Shown piece by piece: positions 18,275-27,337 of a stretch of 64,000 nt of DNA (position 1 is its first letter; each line of letters starts with the position of its first letter). This DNA is from Pseudomonas bubulae (GTDB taxonomy: Bacteria; Pseudomonadota; Gammaproteobacteria; Pseudomonadales; Pseudomonadaceae). The notes beneath the pieces are model-generated. The model saw only the letters and a list, made by a program, of their open reading frames with translations. It was not told where the DNA came from and searched no databases. The translations under genes and the position numbers were made by a program. The stretch is taken from contig NZ_CP146077.1 in NCBI RefSeq assembly GCF_037023725.1, forward strand, positions 4,005,001-4,069,000, written 5' to 3'.

Positions 18275-19063
18275 CTAAAAACCCAGACTGGACAACAAAT
18301 CGTCAACATCATCCTGACCGGATACGACGTCATTACGTGTATCGGCATGAATCTGCGGACCTTCACCCTTGGCCTGGTTTTTTTGCAAATTATTTTCAGC
18401 GCGCAATGCATCGCGGTCGTGCTCGATCCCGGCAAAGCGATCGACCTGGCTGGCCATCAGCACCAGCTTGAGCAAATTGCTCTCCACGTCCGTGACCAGT
18501 TGCGTCACCCGCTTGATCACCTGACCGGTCAGGTCCTGGAAATCCTGAGCCAGCAAAATATCAGTCAGATTGGCGGACACGATGGTGTTTTGCGTTTCGC
18601 TGAGCGTCAAAAAACTGTCAATCCGACGCGCCAGCTCGCGAAACTCTTCGGCACCGATTTCGCGGCGCATAAAACGCCCCCAATCCGCGCTCAGTTCCTT
18701 GGCTTCCTGACCCAGGCCATTGACCAGTGGCGTGCTGTTTTCCACCAGGTCCATGGTCCGGTTGGCCGCCGCTTCCGTGAGTTTCACAACATAAGCCAAA
18801 CGTTCGGTGGCATCCGTGATCTGCGACACCTCTTCGGCTTGCGGCATGCCTGGATCAATATGGAAATTGACAATGGCGCTGTGCAGTTCGCGGGTCAGCT
18901 TGCCGACTTCACGATACAGCCCGCGGTCACGGGTCTGGTTGAGCTCGTGAATCAACTGCACGGCATCGCCAAACTGGCCTCGTTCAAGGCTTTCGACCAA
19001 TTCGTGGGCATGTTTTTTCAGGGTCGATTCAAAATCGGCCTGTGTGCAATCTTTATGCTCCAT
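18275..19063 (-). CDS. cheZ: CheY-P phosphatase CheZ
   Basis: A 262-residue, mostly helical protein that dephosphorylates CheY-P. The catalytic region TNLTDILLAQDFQDLTGQVIKR contains the active glutamine of QDFQDLTGQ. The extreme C terminus (GQDDVDDLLSSLGF) matches the CheY-docking peptide known from enteric CheZ. The ATG at 19063 has GGGGG upstream and gives the usual length. It lies 20 bp after cheY. Confidence 0.95.
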   Translation of the reverse strand: MEHKDCTQADFESTLKKHAHELVESLERGQFGDAVQLIHELNQTRDRGLYREVGKLTRELHSAIVNFHIDPGMPQAEEVSQITDATERLAYVVKLTEAAANRTMDLVENSTPLVNGLGQEAKELSADWGRFMRREIGAEEFRELARRIDSFLTLSETQNTIVSANLTDILLAQDFQDLTGQVIKRVTQLVTDVESNLLKLVLMASQVDRFAGIEHDRDALRAENNLQKNQAKGEGPQIHADTRNDVVSGQDDVDDLLSSLGF

Positions 19064-19083
19064 AGTGCCCCCAAGGCAACCGC

Positions 19084-19455
19084 TCAACCGATGCGTTCAA
19101 AGATCTTTTCGATTTTGTCTTTGAGTGCGATAGCGGTGAACGGCTTGACTACATATCCATTAACACCGGCCTGGGCCGCTTCGATAATCTGCTCGCGCTT
19201 GGCCTCGGCGGTCACCATCAGCACCGGCAAGTGTTTGAGTTTTTCGTCGGCACGCACATGGCGCAGCAACTCGATGCCGGTCATGCCCGGCATGTTCCAG
19301 TCCGTCACCAGAAAGTCGATGTGCCCCAGGTTGAGGATCGGCAACGCGGTGGTGCCGTCGTCCGCCTCGACCGTGTTGGTGAACCCCAGGTCACGCAACA
19401 GGTTTTTAATGATCCGCCGCATCGTTGAAAAGTCATCAACGATGAGGATTTTCAT
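19084..19455 (-). CDS. cheY: Chemotaxis response regulator CheY
   Basis: A 123-residue single receiver domain that binds FliM when phosphorylated and switches motor rotation. Asp7/Asp8 and the acceptor Asp52 ([11 protein letters not shown]), the conserved Thr of VMVTAEA and the Lys of YVVKPF are all present. The ATG at 19455 gives the standard length. However, the strong GGAGG lies five bases before an in-frame TTG at 19467, so a form four residues longer is possible. Confidence 0.96.
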   Translation of the reverse strand: MKILIVDDFSTMRRIIKNLLRDLGFTNTVEADDGTTALPILNLGHIDFLVTDWNMPGMTGIELLRHVRADEKLKHLPVLMVTAEAKREQIIEAAQAGVNGYVVKPFTAIALKDKIEKIFERIG

Positions 19456-19548
19456 GTTCTTGTCCAATTCGACCTCCAAGCAGTCTTTAACGCACCCATG
19501 TGCAGGGCACGCCATTCAATCAATTCGTTTTCAAACACGCCTAATCGA

Positions 19549-19637
19549 CTGTGGGAGCGGGCTTGCCCGCGATGGGGTCGACGCGGTCTGTCTGATTCAC
19601 CGTGTCGATCCCATCGCGGGCAAGCCCGCTCCCACAG
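19549..19637. repeat. REP pair between fliA and cheY
   Basis: Two inverted copies of the GTGGGAGCGGGCTTGCCCGCGAT unit (about 19551-19573 and 19613-19635) enclose a spacer that also pairs in part (GGGGTCGAC / GTCGATCCC). This is a REP doublet of the kind scattered between genes in fluorescent pseudomonads. It sits after fliA and before cheY on the same strand and may attenuate read-through or stabilise the fliA transcript end. Confidence 0.85.
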
Positions 19638-19649
19638 GTATCAAGGGCC

Positions 19650-20390
19650 CTAGTGCGCGCGCCACTGCCCCAGACGAGCCCGCAAGCGTGCCGCGCACTG
19701 GCTGTGCAGCTGGCTGACCCGGGACTCGCTGACCCCCAGCACTTCGCCGATTTCCTTGAGGTTCAGTTCTTCGTCGTAGTACAGCGCCAGCACCAACCGT
19801 TCACGCTCGGGCAAATGGGCGATCGCATCGGCCAGCGCGGCCTGGAAGCGTTCATCTTCAAGGTCGCGCGACGGCTCCGTGTGGGCACTCGCGCCATCTT
19901 CATGCAACCCTTCATGTTCGCCGTCCTGCAACAGATCGTCGAAACTGAACAGGCGGCTGCCCAGGGTGTCATTCAAGATGGCGTAATAATCATCAAGGCT
20001 TAACTGGAGTTCGGCCGCAACTTCATGATCTTTAGCGTCACAACCGGTTTTTGCTTCAATTACCCGAATGGCGTCACTGACCATGCGGGTATTGCGGTGT
20101 ACCGAACGCGGTGCCCAGTCGCCCTTGCGCACTTCATCGAGCATCGCGCCACGGATACGGATGCCGGCATAGGTCTCGAAACTCGCGCCCTTGCTGGCGT
20201 CGTATTTGCCCGAGACTTCGAGCAGGCCGATCATCCCGGCCTGGATCAGGTCATCCACCTGCACGCTGGCCGGCAAACGCGCCAGCAGGTGGTAGGCAAT
20301 GCGCTTGACCAGGGGCGCGTAGCGCTCGATCAGCTCGTACTGGCTGTCACGGGATGACTTGCTGTACATGCGATAACCGCTGGCCGTCAT
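19650..20390 (-). CDS. fliA: Flagellar sigma factor FliA (sigma-28)
   Basis: A 246-residue sigma-70-family factor directing late flagellar genes such as fliC. Region 2 is visible (ERYAPLVKRIAYHL, VDDLIQAGMIGLLEV, GASFETYAGIRIRGAMLDE), followed by region 3 (DHEVAAELQLSLDDYY) and region 4 with its helix-turn-helix (LPERERLVLALYYDEELNLKEIGEVLGVSESRVSQL). Its ATG shares one base with the fleN stop (TAATG), so the two are translationally linked. It is normally held by the anti-sigma factor FlgM, not found in this window. Confidence 0.97.
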   Translation of the reverse strand: MTASGYRMYSKSSRDSQYELIERYAPLVKRIAYHLLARLPASVQVDDLIQAGMIGLLEVSGKYDASKGASFETYAGIRIRGAMLDEVRKGDWAPRSVHRNTRMVSDAIRVIEAKTGCDAKDHEVAAELQLSLDDYYAILNDTLGSRLFSFDDLLQDGEHEGLHEDGASAHTEPSRDLEDERFQAALADAIAHLPERERLVLALYYDEELNLKEIGEVLGVSESRVSQLHSQCAARLRARLGQWRAH

Positions 20391-21217
20391 TAAAAGCGCC
20401 CCCCTGCCTGCTGCACCAAGCGTTCGACAAAGAACTCAAGATGCCCCCTCGGGTTGGCTGGCAACGGCCAGGTGTCAACTTTCTGTGCAATGGCCTTGAA
20501 CGCCAGCGAGCACTTGGAGCGCGGAAACGCTTCGTAGACGGCGCGCTGTTTTTGCACGGCCTTGCGCACGCATTCGTCGTAAGGCACGGCGCCCACATAT
20601 TGCAGGGCCACATCGAGGAAACGGTCGGTAACCTTGGTCAGCTTGGCGAACAGATTGCGCCCTTCCTGCGGGCTTTGCGCCATATTGGCCAGCACGCGGA
20701 AGCGGTTCATGCCGTAATCGCGGTTGAGCAACTTGATCAACGCATAGGCGTCGGTGATCGAGGTCGGCTCGTCGCACACCACCAGCAGCACTTCCTGGGC
20801 TGCGCGGACAAAGCTGACCACCGACTCGCCAATCCCGGCGGCGGTGTCGATCACCAGCACATCGAGGTTGTCGCCCAGGTCGCTGAAGGCCTGGATCAGA
20901 CCGGCATGCTGCGCCGGGCTCAGGTGCACCATGCTCTGGGTGCCCGAGGCCGCCGGCACGATGCGGATCCCGCCGGGCCCCTGGAGCAATACGTCGCGCA
21001 GCTCGCAACGCCCCTCGACCACATCGGCCAGGGTGAATTTTGGGGTCAAGCCCAGCAAAACATCGACGTTCGCCAGCCCAAGGTCCGCGTCCATCAACAG
21101 AACGCGCCTGCCCAGCTCGGCCAATGCGATGGACAAGTTGACTGACACGTTAGTTTTACCGACGCCACCCTTGCCGCCGGTCACTGCGATCACCTGTACG
21201 GGATGCATGCTGCCCAT
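20390..21217 (-). CDS. fleN: Flagellar number regulator FleN (FlhG)
   Basis: A 275-residue MinD-type ATPase that binds and restrains FleQ, limiting the cell to one polar flagellum. It has the deviant Walker A GGKGGVGKT (14-22), the LMDADLGLANVDVLLGL switch region and the Walker B-like segment VLVIDTAAGIG. Unlike MinD of the division system there is no obvious C-terminal amphipathic membrane targeting helix. It lies between flhF and fliA as in other pseudomonads. Confidence 0.96.
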   Translation of the reverse strand: MGSMHPVQVIAVTGGKGGVGKTNVSVNLSIALAELGRRVLLMDADLGLANVDVLLGLTPKFTLADVVEGRCELRDVLLQGPGGIRIVPAASGTQSMVHLSPAQHAGLIQAFSDLGDNLDVLVIDTAAGIGESVVSFVRAAQEVLLVVCDEPTSITDAYALIKLLNRDYGMNRFRVLANMAQSPQEGRNLFAKLTKVTDRFLDVALQYVGAVPYDECVRKAVQKQRAVYEAFPRSKCSLAFKAIAQKVDTWPLPANPRGHLEFFVERLVQQAGGRF

Positions 21218-21336
21218 GATCTTTCTTTACCTTGTCTTACTTAGACGCGGCTACATGCGTTGGCTGCTCGTTCCCCTGCGGAACAAAACCTTCAGACCAG
21301 CCGATGTAGGTACATTTCAACGTAATCTTGACTACC

Positions 21337-22653
21337 TCAGCCGACCCGCTTGGGTGGGCTGTGGTAGATATCAGCGAACATATCGGCCATGGCCTCTTCG
21401 CTGGGTTCTTCCTGCATTTGCACACTCACTGCGCGGCTCACCAGCTGGTGACGCCGCGGCAGATGAAGATCGTCCGGGATCCGCGGGCCGTCGGTGAGGT
21501 AAGCCACCGGCAGCTCGTGACTGATCGCCAGGCTCAACACTTCGCCCAGGCTCGCGGTTTCATCCAGTTTGGTGAGGATGCAACCGGCCAGCCCGCAACG
21601 CTTGTAACTGAGGTAAGCGGCCGTCAGCACCTGCTTCTGGCTGGTAGTGGCCAACACCAGATAATTCCTGGCCTTGATTCCGCGCCCCGCCAGGCTTTCG
21701 AGCTGCAGGCGCAACGCCGGGTCGCTGGCTTGCAGGCCCGCGGTATCGACCAGCACCACGCGCTTGCGCACCAGCGGTTCAAGGGTCTGGCCCAGCGACT
21801 GGCCGGGGGCAACATGGGTTACCGGCACATTCAAGATGCGCCCCAGGGTCTTGAGTTGTTCCTGGGCGCCAATACGGAAACTGTCCATGCTCACCAAGGC
21901 GATATTCTGCGCGCCGTACTTGAGCACATAACGGGCCGCCAGCTTGGCCAGGGTGGTGGTTTTACCCATCCCGGCGGGCCCCACCATGGCGATTACGCCA
22001 CCCTCTTCCAGCGGCTCCAGCTCCGGCGTGGCAATCATCCGCGCCAGGTGCGCCAGCAACATCCGCCACGCCTGGCGTGGCTCTTCGATACCGGCCACCT
22101 GCGCCAGCAGATCACGGGACAACGGCCCGGACAAACCGATGCGCTGCAAACGGCGCCACAAGTTGGCCTGCGCGGGCTTGGCGTCCTGCAACTGGCTCCA
22201 GGCCAGCGAGCCCAGTTGCACTTCCAGCAACTCGCGCAAACCGTTGAGTTCATGGCGCATATTGTCGAATGCACGCTGATCGATCGTCGGTGCCGCGGGC
22301 GCCGGCGCAGGGCGCGGCGGTTCTTCCAGGGTCGGCTCAATCAATGGCTCGGCAGCCGTGAGCGGCAAACCGGCAAACAGCTGGCGGTTATCGCCGGCCT
22401 CGCCTTCACCGCGCAAGCTCAACTCGGCCTGGGCCGAAACAATCCGCGACTGGGTCTTGCGCAGCTCTTCTTCCAGCTCAATGTTCGGCACCCGGGGTGC
22501 CAGCGCGGACAGCTTGTAGTCCAGGGCCGCGGTCAACTCAACGCCCCCGGCAATCCGGCGGTTGCCAATAATGGCGGCGTCAGCCCCCAACTCATCACGA
22601 ATCAGCTTCATGGCCTGACGCATATCGGCGGCGAAAAATCGCTTCACTTGCAT
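21337..22653 (-). CDS. flhF: Flagellar placement GTPase FlhF
   Basis: A 438-residue SRP-family GTPase that marks the pole for flagellar assembly. Residues 1-60 are the basic B domain (MQVKRFFAADMRQAMKLIRDE), 60-125 form a Pro/Ala/Glu-rich linker, then come the N domain and the G domain with the P-loop GPAGMGKTTT (225-234), DTAGL and TKLDETASLG. It starts 11 bases after the flhA stop and is cotranscribed with it. Confidence 0.96.
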   Translation of the reverse strand: MQVKRFFAADMRQAMKLIRDELGADAAIIGNRRIAGGVELTAALDYKLSALAPRVPNIELEEELRKTQSRIVSAQAELSLRGEGEAGDNRQLFAGLPLTAAEPLIEPTLEEPPRPAPAPAAPTIDQRAFDNMRHELNGLRELLEVQLGSLAWSQLQDAKPAQANLWRRLQRIGLSGPLSRDLLAQVAGIEEPRQAWRMLLAHLARMIATPELEPLEEGGVIAMVGPAGMGKTTTLAKLAARYVLKYGAQNIALVSMDSFRIGAQEQLKTLGRILNVPVTHVAPGQSLGQTLEPLVRKRVVLVDTAGLQASDPALRLQLESLAGRGIKARNYLVLATTSQKQVLTAAYLSYKRCGLAGCILTKLDETASLGEVLSLAISHELPVAYLTDGPRIPDDLHLPRRHQLVSRAVSVQMQEEPSEEAMADMFADIYHSPPKRVG

Positions 22654-22664
22654 AAACCAAACCC

Positions 22665-24800
22665 TCAGCCGTTAGGGCCTACTGTCGCAACGATCGTGAC
22701 CTGCTTGTTGTCAGGGATTTCCTGGTAAGCCAGTACATGCAGGTTGGGCACCGCCAGACGGCCAAAGCGCGACAGCATCGCGCGTACCGGGCCTGCCACC
22801 AACAAGATGACCGGATTGCCTTGCATCTCCTGACGCTGAGCAGCGTCGATCAACGAGCGCTGGAGCTTCTCTGCCATGCTGGGCTCCAGCAAAACGCCCT
22901 CTTCCTGGCCTTGTCCGGCCTTCTGCAAACTATTGAGCAATATTTGTTCCAACCTGGGCTCCAGGGTGATAACAGGCAGCTCGGAGTCAACGCCTACAAT
23001 GCTTTGCACGATGGCACGAGACAAGCCCACGCGTACGGCGGCAACCAAAGCGGCAGTATCTTGACTCTTATGAGCATTGTTGGCGACGGCTTCGGCAATA
23101 CTGCGGATATCCCGCACTGGCACCTGTTCGGCCAACAAGGCCTGCAGCACCTTGAGCAATTGCGACAGGCTCAACACCCCCGGCACCAGTTCTTCGGCCA
23201 GTTTGGGCGAGGACTTGGCCAGCAGCTGCATCAACTGCTGAACTTCTTCATGACCAATCAACTCATGGGAGTGTTTGTACAGGATCTGGTTAAGGTGCGT
23301 TGCCACTACGGTACTGGCGTCCACTACGGTATAGCCCAGTGACTGCGCCTGGCTGCGCTGGCTGACCTCGATCCACACCGCTTCCAGACCAAAGGCCGGG
23401 TCTTTGGTGGTAATCCCGTTAAGCGTGCCAAATACCTGCCCCGGATTGATCGCCATCTCGCGGTCCGGATAGATTTCGGCCTCCGCCAGAATCACTCCCA
23501 TCAGGGTCAGGCGATAGGCGCTGGGGGCCAGGTCGAGATTGTCACGGATATGCACGGTGGGCATCAGAAAGCCCAGGTCCTGGGACAGCTTCTTGCGCAC
23601 CCCCTTGATCCGCGCCAGTAACTGGCCACCCTGGTTGCGATCCACCAACGGGATCAGGCGATAACCGACCTCAAGCCCGATCATGTCGATGGGGGTAACG
23701 TCATCCCAGCCCAGCTCCTTGGTTTCCTGGGCGCGGGCTGGCGAAGGCAGCAGCTCCTGCTGGCGCTTGACCTCTGCCAGGGCCTGGACCTTGACCACGT
23801 TCTGTTTTTTCCACATCAGGTACGCCGCACCACCGGCGACTGCAGCCAGGCTCAGGAAGGAGAAATGCGGCATGCCGGGCACGATGCCCATGATGGCCAT
23901 GATGCCTGCCGAGACAGCCAGCGCCTTGGGTGAGGTAAACATCTGCCGGTTGATCTGCTTGCCCATGTCTTCGGAGCCCGAAGCACGGGTCACCATGATC
24001 GCGGCAGCCGTGGACAGCAACAGGGACGGCAATTGCGCCACCAAACCGTCACCGATGGTGAGCAAGGCGTACACCTTGCCGGCTTCGCTGAAGCTCATGC
24101 CGTGCTGGAAAATCCCAACTGCCATGCCGCCGATCAGGTTGATAAACAGGATCAACAGACCGGCGATGGCATCACCGCGCACGAATTTGCTGGCACCGTC
24201 CATCGAGCCATAGAACTCGGCTTCCTGGGCGACTTCCTGACGGCGCATCTTGGCCTGATTCTGGTCGATAAGGCCGGCATTGAGGTCGGCGTCAATGGCC
24301 ATCTGCTTGCCGGGCATGGCGTCGAGGGTGAAGCGCGCACTCACTTCCGAGATGCGCCCGGCGCCCTTGGTCACGACCACGAAGTTGATGATCATCAGGA
24401 TCGCAAACACCACGATGCCCACCACGTAGTTGCCGCCGATCACCACCTCGCCGAAGGCCTGGATCACCTTGCCCGCGGCGGCGTGGCCTTCCTGACCGTG
24501 GAGCATCACCACCCGCGTGGAGGCCACGTTGAGCGCCAGCCGCATCAGCGTGGCCACCAGCAGGATGGTGGGGAACACGGCAAAATCCAGCGGCCGCAAG
24601 GCGTAGACGCACACCAGCAACACCACGATGGACAGCGCGATATTGAAGGTAAAAAACACATCCAGCAAAAAGGCGGGGATCGGCAACATCATCATTGCCA
24701 GCATCACCAGCAACAACAGCGGCACACCCAACTGTCCCTGACCCAGGCCGGCCAGACCGCTGCGAGCGGTGTTGATTAACTGAGAGCGATCCAATGACAT
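22665..24800 (-). CDS. flhA: Flagellar export gate protein FlhA
   Basis: A 711-residue core of the flagellar type III export gate. The N-terminal half (about 20-330) has eight membrane helices with the conserved FHIPEP-type region (RFTLDAMPGKQMAIDADLNAGLID), and the C-terminal half is the cytoplasmic docking ring that binds chaperone-substrate complexes. The ATG has AAAGG upstream. In this genome a fimbrial operon separates it from flhB. Confidence 0.97.
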   Translation of the reverse strand: MSLDRSQLINTARSGLAGLGQGQLGVPLLLLVMLAMMMLPIPAFLLDVFFTFNIALSIVVLLVCVYALRPLDFAVFPTILLVATLMRLALNVASTRVVMLHGQEGHAAAGKVIQAFGEVVIGGNYVVGIVVFAILMIINFVVVTKGAGRISEVSARFTLDAMPGKQMAIDADLNAGLIDQNQAKMRRQEVAQEAEFYGSMDGASKFVRGDAIAGLLILFINLIGGMAVGIFQHGMSFSEAGKVYALLTIGDGLVAQLPSLLLSTAAAIMVTRASGSEDMGKQINRQMFTSPKALAVSAGIMAIMGIVPGMPHFSFLSLAAVAGGAAYLMWKKQNVVKVQALAEVKRQQELLPSPARAQETKELGWDDVTPIDMIGLEVGYRLIPLVDRNQGGQLLARIKGVRKKLSQDLGFLMPTVHIRDNLDLAPSAYRLTLMGVILAEAEIYPDREMAINPGQVFGTLNGITTKDPAFGLEAVWIEVSQRSQAQSLGYTVVDASTVVATHLNQILYKHSHELIGHEEVQQLMQLLAKSSPKLAEELVPGVLSLSQLLKVLQALLAEQVPVRDIRSIAEAVANNAHKSQDTAALVAAVRVGLSRAIVQSIVGVDSELPVITLEPRLEQILLNSLQKAGQGQEEGVLLEPSMAEKLQRSLIDAAQRQEMQGNPVILLVAGPVRAMLSRFGRLAVPNLHVLAYQEIPDNKQVTIVATVGPNG

Positions 24801-24854
24801 TGCGGCAAACCTTTAGCAAACTTTTGACGCCATATGCGCCGTGGAGCCTGCCAC

Positions 24855-24870
24855 TGCAAGAAACCTTCCA
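24855..24870 (-). promoter_or_regulatory. Candidate sigma-54 promoter upstream of flhA
   Basis: Minus-strand TGGAAGG-N4-TTGCA has the invariant GG and GC ten bases apart and an intact TTGCA, but the -24 element has AAG where CAC is preferred. It would start transcription about 45 bases before flhA. Pseudomonas flhA operons are known sigma-54/FleQ targets, which makes the site plausible. Confidence 0.45.
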
Positions 24871-25050
24871 ACTTTGGCAAATGGCCATATGGAAGGCTTG
24901 CAGGGTGTGCGAATCCTTGTAGTGCCGATGAGCGCAGCAGGGCTGAAACCAGGAAAAAACGCCGTTCATTGCCAATAAGGGAGAATCCTTCCCCCTTGTG
25001 CTGTTGCAGCTTTTATTTTGCAGCCGATGGGATGGCTCTTACTTGGCGAG

Positions 25051-26019
25051 TCAAGGAAACTCCACCACAAGAGTACCGCTCCCAGCAAAAGGGCCGGCAG
25101 GTGGAAAAGTGCCACGTTTACGAAAAAGAGAAAAAGTATATTCCTCCGTTGTTTCACCGTTGATCAAATAGACATAATAACTGAGCCCGGAAGACGGTAA
25201 AATAATTGCATCATCACTTTTACGAATCATGGCGATGGCTATATCAGGCTTGCCCGATACAAAACCTTCAGCACTGAATATAGAAGGCGTTGCCACCAGT
25301 TTAAGCCTGGCGCTTTGAAGAGCCCTGTCACACACAAATTTTACGCCGACCGTTTTCCGGGCAAGTGAAGTGCTCGCACTTATTCCGATGGCCGCGGGAT
25401 CCACAGAACCAAAATCAACATTAACGGGCCTGTTATCATTGATAGCACACTCCGCTGGAACAGGTGGTGTTGTGTCCAAACTGTTGCGTGCCCTGATTTG
25501 AACGTACATCGAAAATGGCGCATACGAAGCATGGGTGAAATTATACAGCTTGAAAAAATGAAAGTTACCGATCACATCACCCGCGTCAATTTTAATGTTC
25601 AAGCCTGGACTTGAAGAAAGTTTGAGATACATACCAAGCCAGAAAAAATAGTTAGGTCCACCTCTAGAGCCTTCGGCAAGGTACCTGCCAGGCCCCAAAG
25701 GCCAAGGGTATTCGTTCCCGCCAACAATCATCCCGGAGGAGAAAGCAGAAAATTTTGGAGCCTGATTAAACGTATCAGAGGTTGAAGCTATCCACTCCCG
25801 ATAACTAAGAGGAAACGTCACCGGGAAATTATGCCTGCACACGGTCGGCACAGCACTTTTCATAGTAACCCTGCTATTTTCCGCATCCAGTTTTACGTCA
25901 GTGTAGATAATAAGAGTTTCTGCTCTCATATCCCTCCAGACCCGGTCATCCGTTTGGCAATGAACAGCAAAAGCAACTTGTGCAAACAGCCAAAAAAATA
26001 CGCCAGCAAAACACCTCAT
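25051..26019 (-). CDS. Probable fimbrial tip adhesin
   Basis: A 322-residue secreted protein starting MRCFAGVFFW with a signal peptide ending around FAVHC. It looks two-domain: an N-terminal part (about 20-185) of no recognised family, rich in Tyr, Phe and Trp, and a C-terminal pilin-like part beginning near CAINDNRPVNVDFGSVDP with the usual paired cysteines (CAIN and KFVCDRA). That layout matches chaperone-usher tip adhesins. It is the last gene of the fimbrial operon and is visibly richer in A+T than its neighbours. Receptor unknown. The Shine-Dalgarno is weak, so the start is less certain. Confidence 0.7.
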   Translation of the reverse strand: MRCFAGVFFWLFAQVAFAVHCQTDDRVWRDMRAETLIIYTDVKLDAENSRVTMKSAVPTVCRHNFPVTFPLSYREWIASTSDTFNQAPKFSAFSSGMIVGGNEYPWPLGPGRYLAEGSRGGPNYFFWLGMYLKLSSSPGLNIKIDAGDVIGNFHFFKLYNFTHASYAPFSMYVQIRARNSLDTTPPVPAECAINDNRPVNVDFGSVDPAAIGISASTSLARKTVGVKFVCDRALQSARLKLVATPSIFSAEGFVSGKPDIAIAMIRKSDDAIILPSSGLSYYVYLINGETTEEYTFSLFRKRGTFPPAGPFAGSGTLVVEFP

Positions 26020-26228
26020 AATATTCACGACTTTTGATCCTGTATGTAGTTTTACCTCGACACGCGTCTTGGGGGCATCCAGCGCAAATATAAACACCGC
26101 CACAAATCCATCCAGATCAGGTTAAGAGTCCAAGTCAACAACTATAGTATTTTCCACACCAAAGGTGATCAATGATACGCAGTGCAAACACGTCAGTTTA
26201 TTGTCGGTGCCTCATCTGCCTTTACTTC

Positions 26229-26732
26229 TCAGCGCAGTGATATGACTATCGTTGCGGAAGCCGAAAAAACTCCTCCCGCAAGAGTGCTACCCGGTTTTGC
26301 CACCAGCACCGCTTCCATTTGAGGCAAAGTTGGGTATGTAAAATTAACGGGACTGTTAAGGGACCAGGTTGCACCCCCCACCAGGAACTTGATCCCGAGA
26401 TTACTTTTACTGGTCATCAACAACGCGCGATCAAAACTGGCTCCACCCCCCTGCAACTCTATTGTCATGTCATTGGTTGGCTGCGGCCCGCACGTCACTG
26501 TATAAGGCACCTGCTTGCGATAATTGACCCCATCGATCTGTGCAGCTACCAGATTGCTGCCGAAAGGGACAGTGAGCGTGTTGTTGCCATTAACAATGCA
26601 AGGCGCAGGCGCAAGGATTACCCCACTCACATTCACGGCCACCTCCGAGGTACGCGCCGTAACACTCTGGCCAAGAGACAGACACAGACAATAGCAAGTG
26701 ATTGCAAAACGCGAAGTTACCGACCTGATCAT
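26229..26732 (-). CDS. Fimbrial pilin-like subunit
   Basis: A 167-residue exported subunit starting MIRSVTSRFA, with GAGGG seven bases upstream and a signal peptide (about 1-25). The pilin fold is suggested by VNVSGVILAPAPCIVNGN at the N terminus (donor-strand region then first cysteine) and VTCGPQ as the second cysteine. It lacks the usual penultimate tyrosine, ending VISLR, so it may be an adaptor rather than a shaft pilin. The start follows the previous stop by 10 bases. Confidence 0.75.
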   Translation of the reverse strand: MIRSVTSRFAITCYCLCLSLGQSVTARTSEVAVNVSGVILAPAPCIVNGNNTLTVPFGSNLVAAQIDGVNYRKQVPYTVTCGPQPTNDMTIELQGGGASFDRALLMTSKSNLGIKFLVGGATWSLNSPVNFTYPTLPQMEAVLVAKPGSTLAGGVFSASATIVISLR

Positions 26733-26742
26733 CGTTGCGCCC

Positions 26743-27315
26743 TCACTCATAAATAAGCCTGAAATCAACCCGGGCCCGAAACGCGCCATTGCTCAGTGCT
26801 GTGGCAGTGCGCGTGGGTTGCACCTGCCACGTCAGGGTGTCGCTGCCATGCGCCAGAAACAAAGGCTCTCCACGAGCGCCCAAACGCACATCCCGGCCAA
26901 GGGCATCGGTCAGGCGCAGGCCCATGCCGGTGACACCCTGAACTTTGACCAAACGCGGATCATCCTTATCGGAAGGCGCCAGAAAAGCGACGGACACCAC
27001 CGGCTGATAGGCACTCCACACCAGATTGCCCGTGCGCTCATTCAGGAGGCTGCCGGATGCGCGCATGCAATCGACAAAGCGCAACTGCAAAACCACGGGC
27101 GATGCCATATCGCCCGGGCGCATCAATTGGCTGCGGGGCACATTTCCAAGGTCCACGGCCTGGTCTGCCGAGGCCATGTCCAGGACGCAAGGGGAATTGA
27201 TCAGTGAGCCCGAAATATCCAGAACTCCACTCATCCCTTGAATCTCGGCCTGGCCCTGGGCGGCATGCAACGTCAGCAACAAGGCACTCATGGCCGTCAC
27301 CGTACAAGGTTTCAT
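26743..27315 (-). CDS. Fimbrial minor pilin subunit
   Basis: A 190-residue exported subunit starting MKPCTVTAMSALL with GAGG just upstream and a signal peptide cleaved around GQAEI. The mature part begins with a donor-strand-like segment (GVLDISGSLINSPCVLDM), has the paired cysteines (SPCVLD, FVDCMRA) and ends FRLIYE with the penultimate tyrosine typical of pilins recognised by PapD-type chaperones. The longer upstream frame overlaps the chaperone gene and is not used. Confidence 0.82.
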   Translation of the reverse strand: MKPCTVTAMSALLLTLHAAQGQAEIQGMSGVLDISGSLINSPCVLDMASADQAVDLGNVPRSQLMRPGDMASPVVLQLRFVDCMRASGSLLNERTGNLVWSAYQPVVSVAFLAPSDKDDPRLVKVQGVTGMGLRLTDALGRDVRLGARGEPLFLAHGSDTLTWQVQPTRTATALSNGAFRARVDFRLIYE

Positions 27316-27337
27316 GACGCCTCTTCTGAGGCGCGCA

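Noticed and set aside
18215..19717. Plus-strand open frame (500 codons) across cheZ, cheY and a REP pair
   Set aside because: It spans two well-supported minus-strand genes and a repeat, and its translation has no family features. High G+C third positions make long antisense frames common here.
21328..22728. Plus-strand open frame (466 codons) opposite flhF
   Set aside because: Antisense shadow of a protein with clear SRP-GTPase motifs.
24961..25050. Possible terminator after the fimbrial operon (AAGGG...CCCTT)
   Set aside because: The stem is only five to six pairs with a loose loop and no T-run, too weak to report as a terminator.
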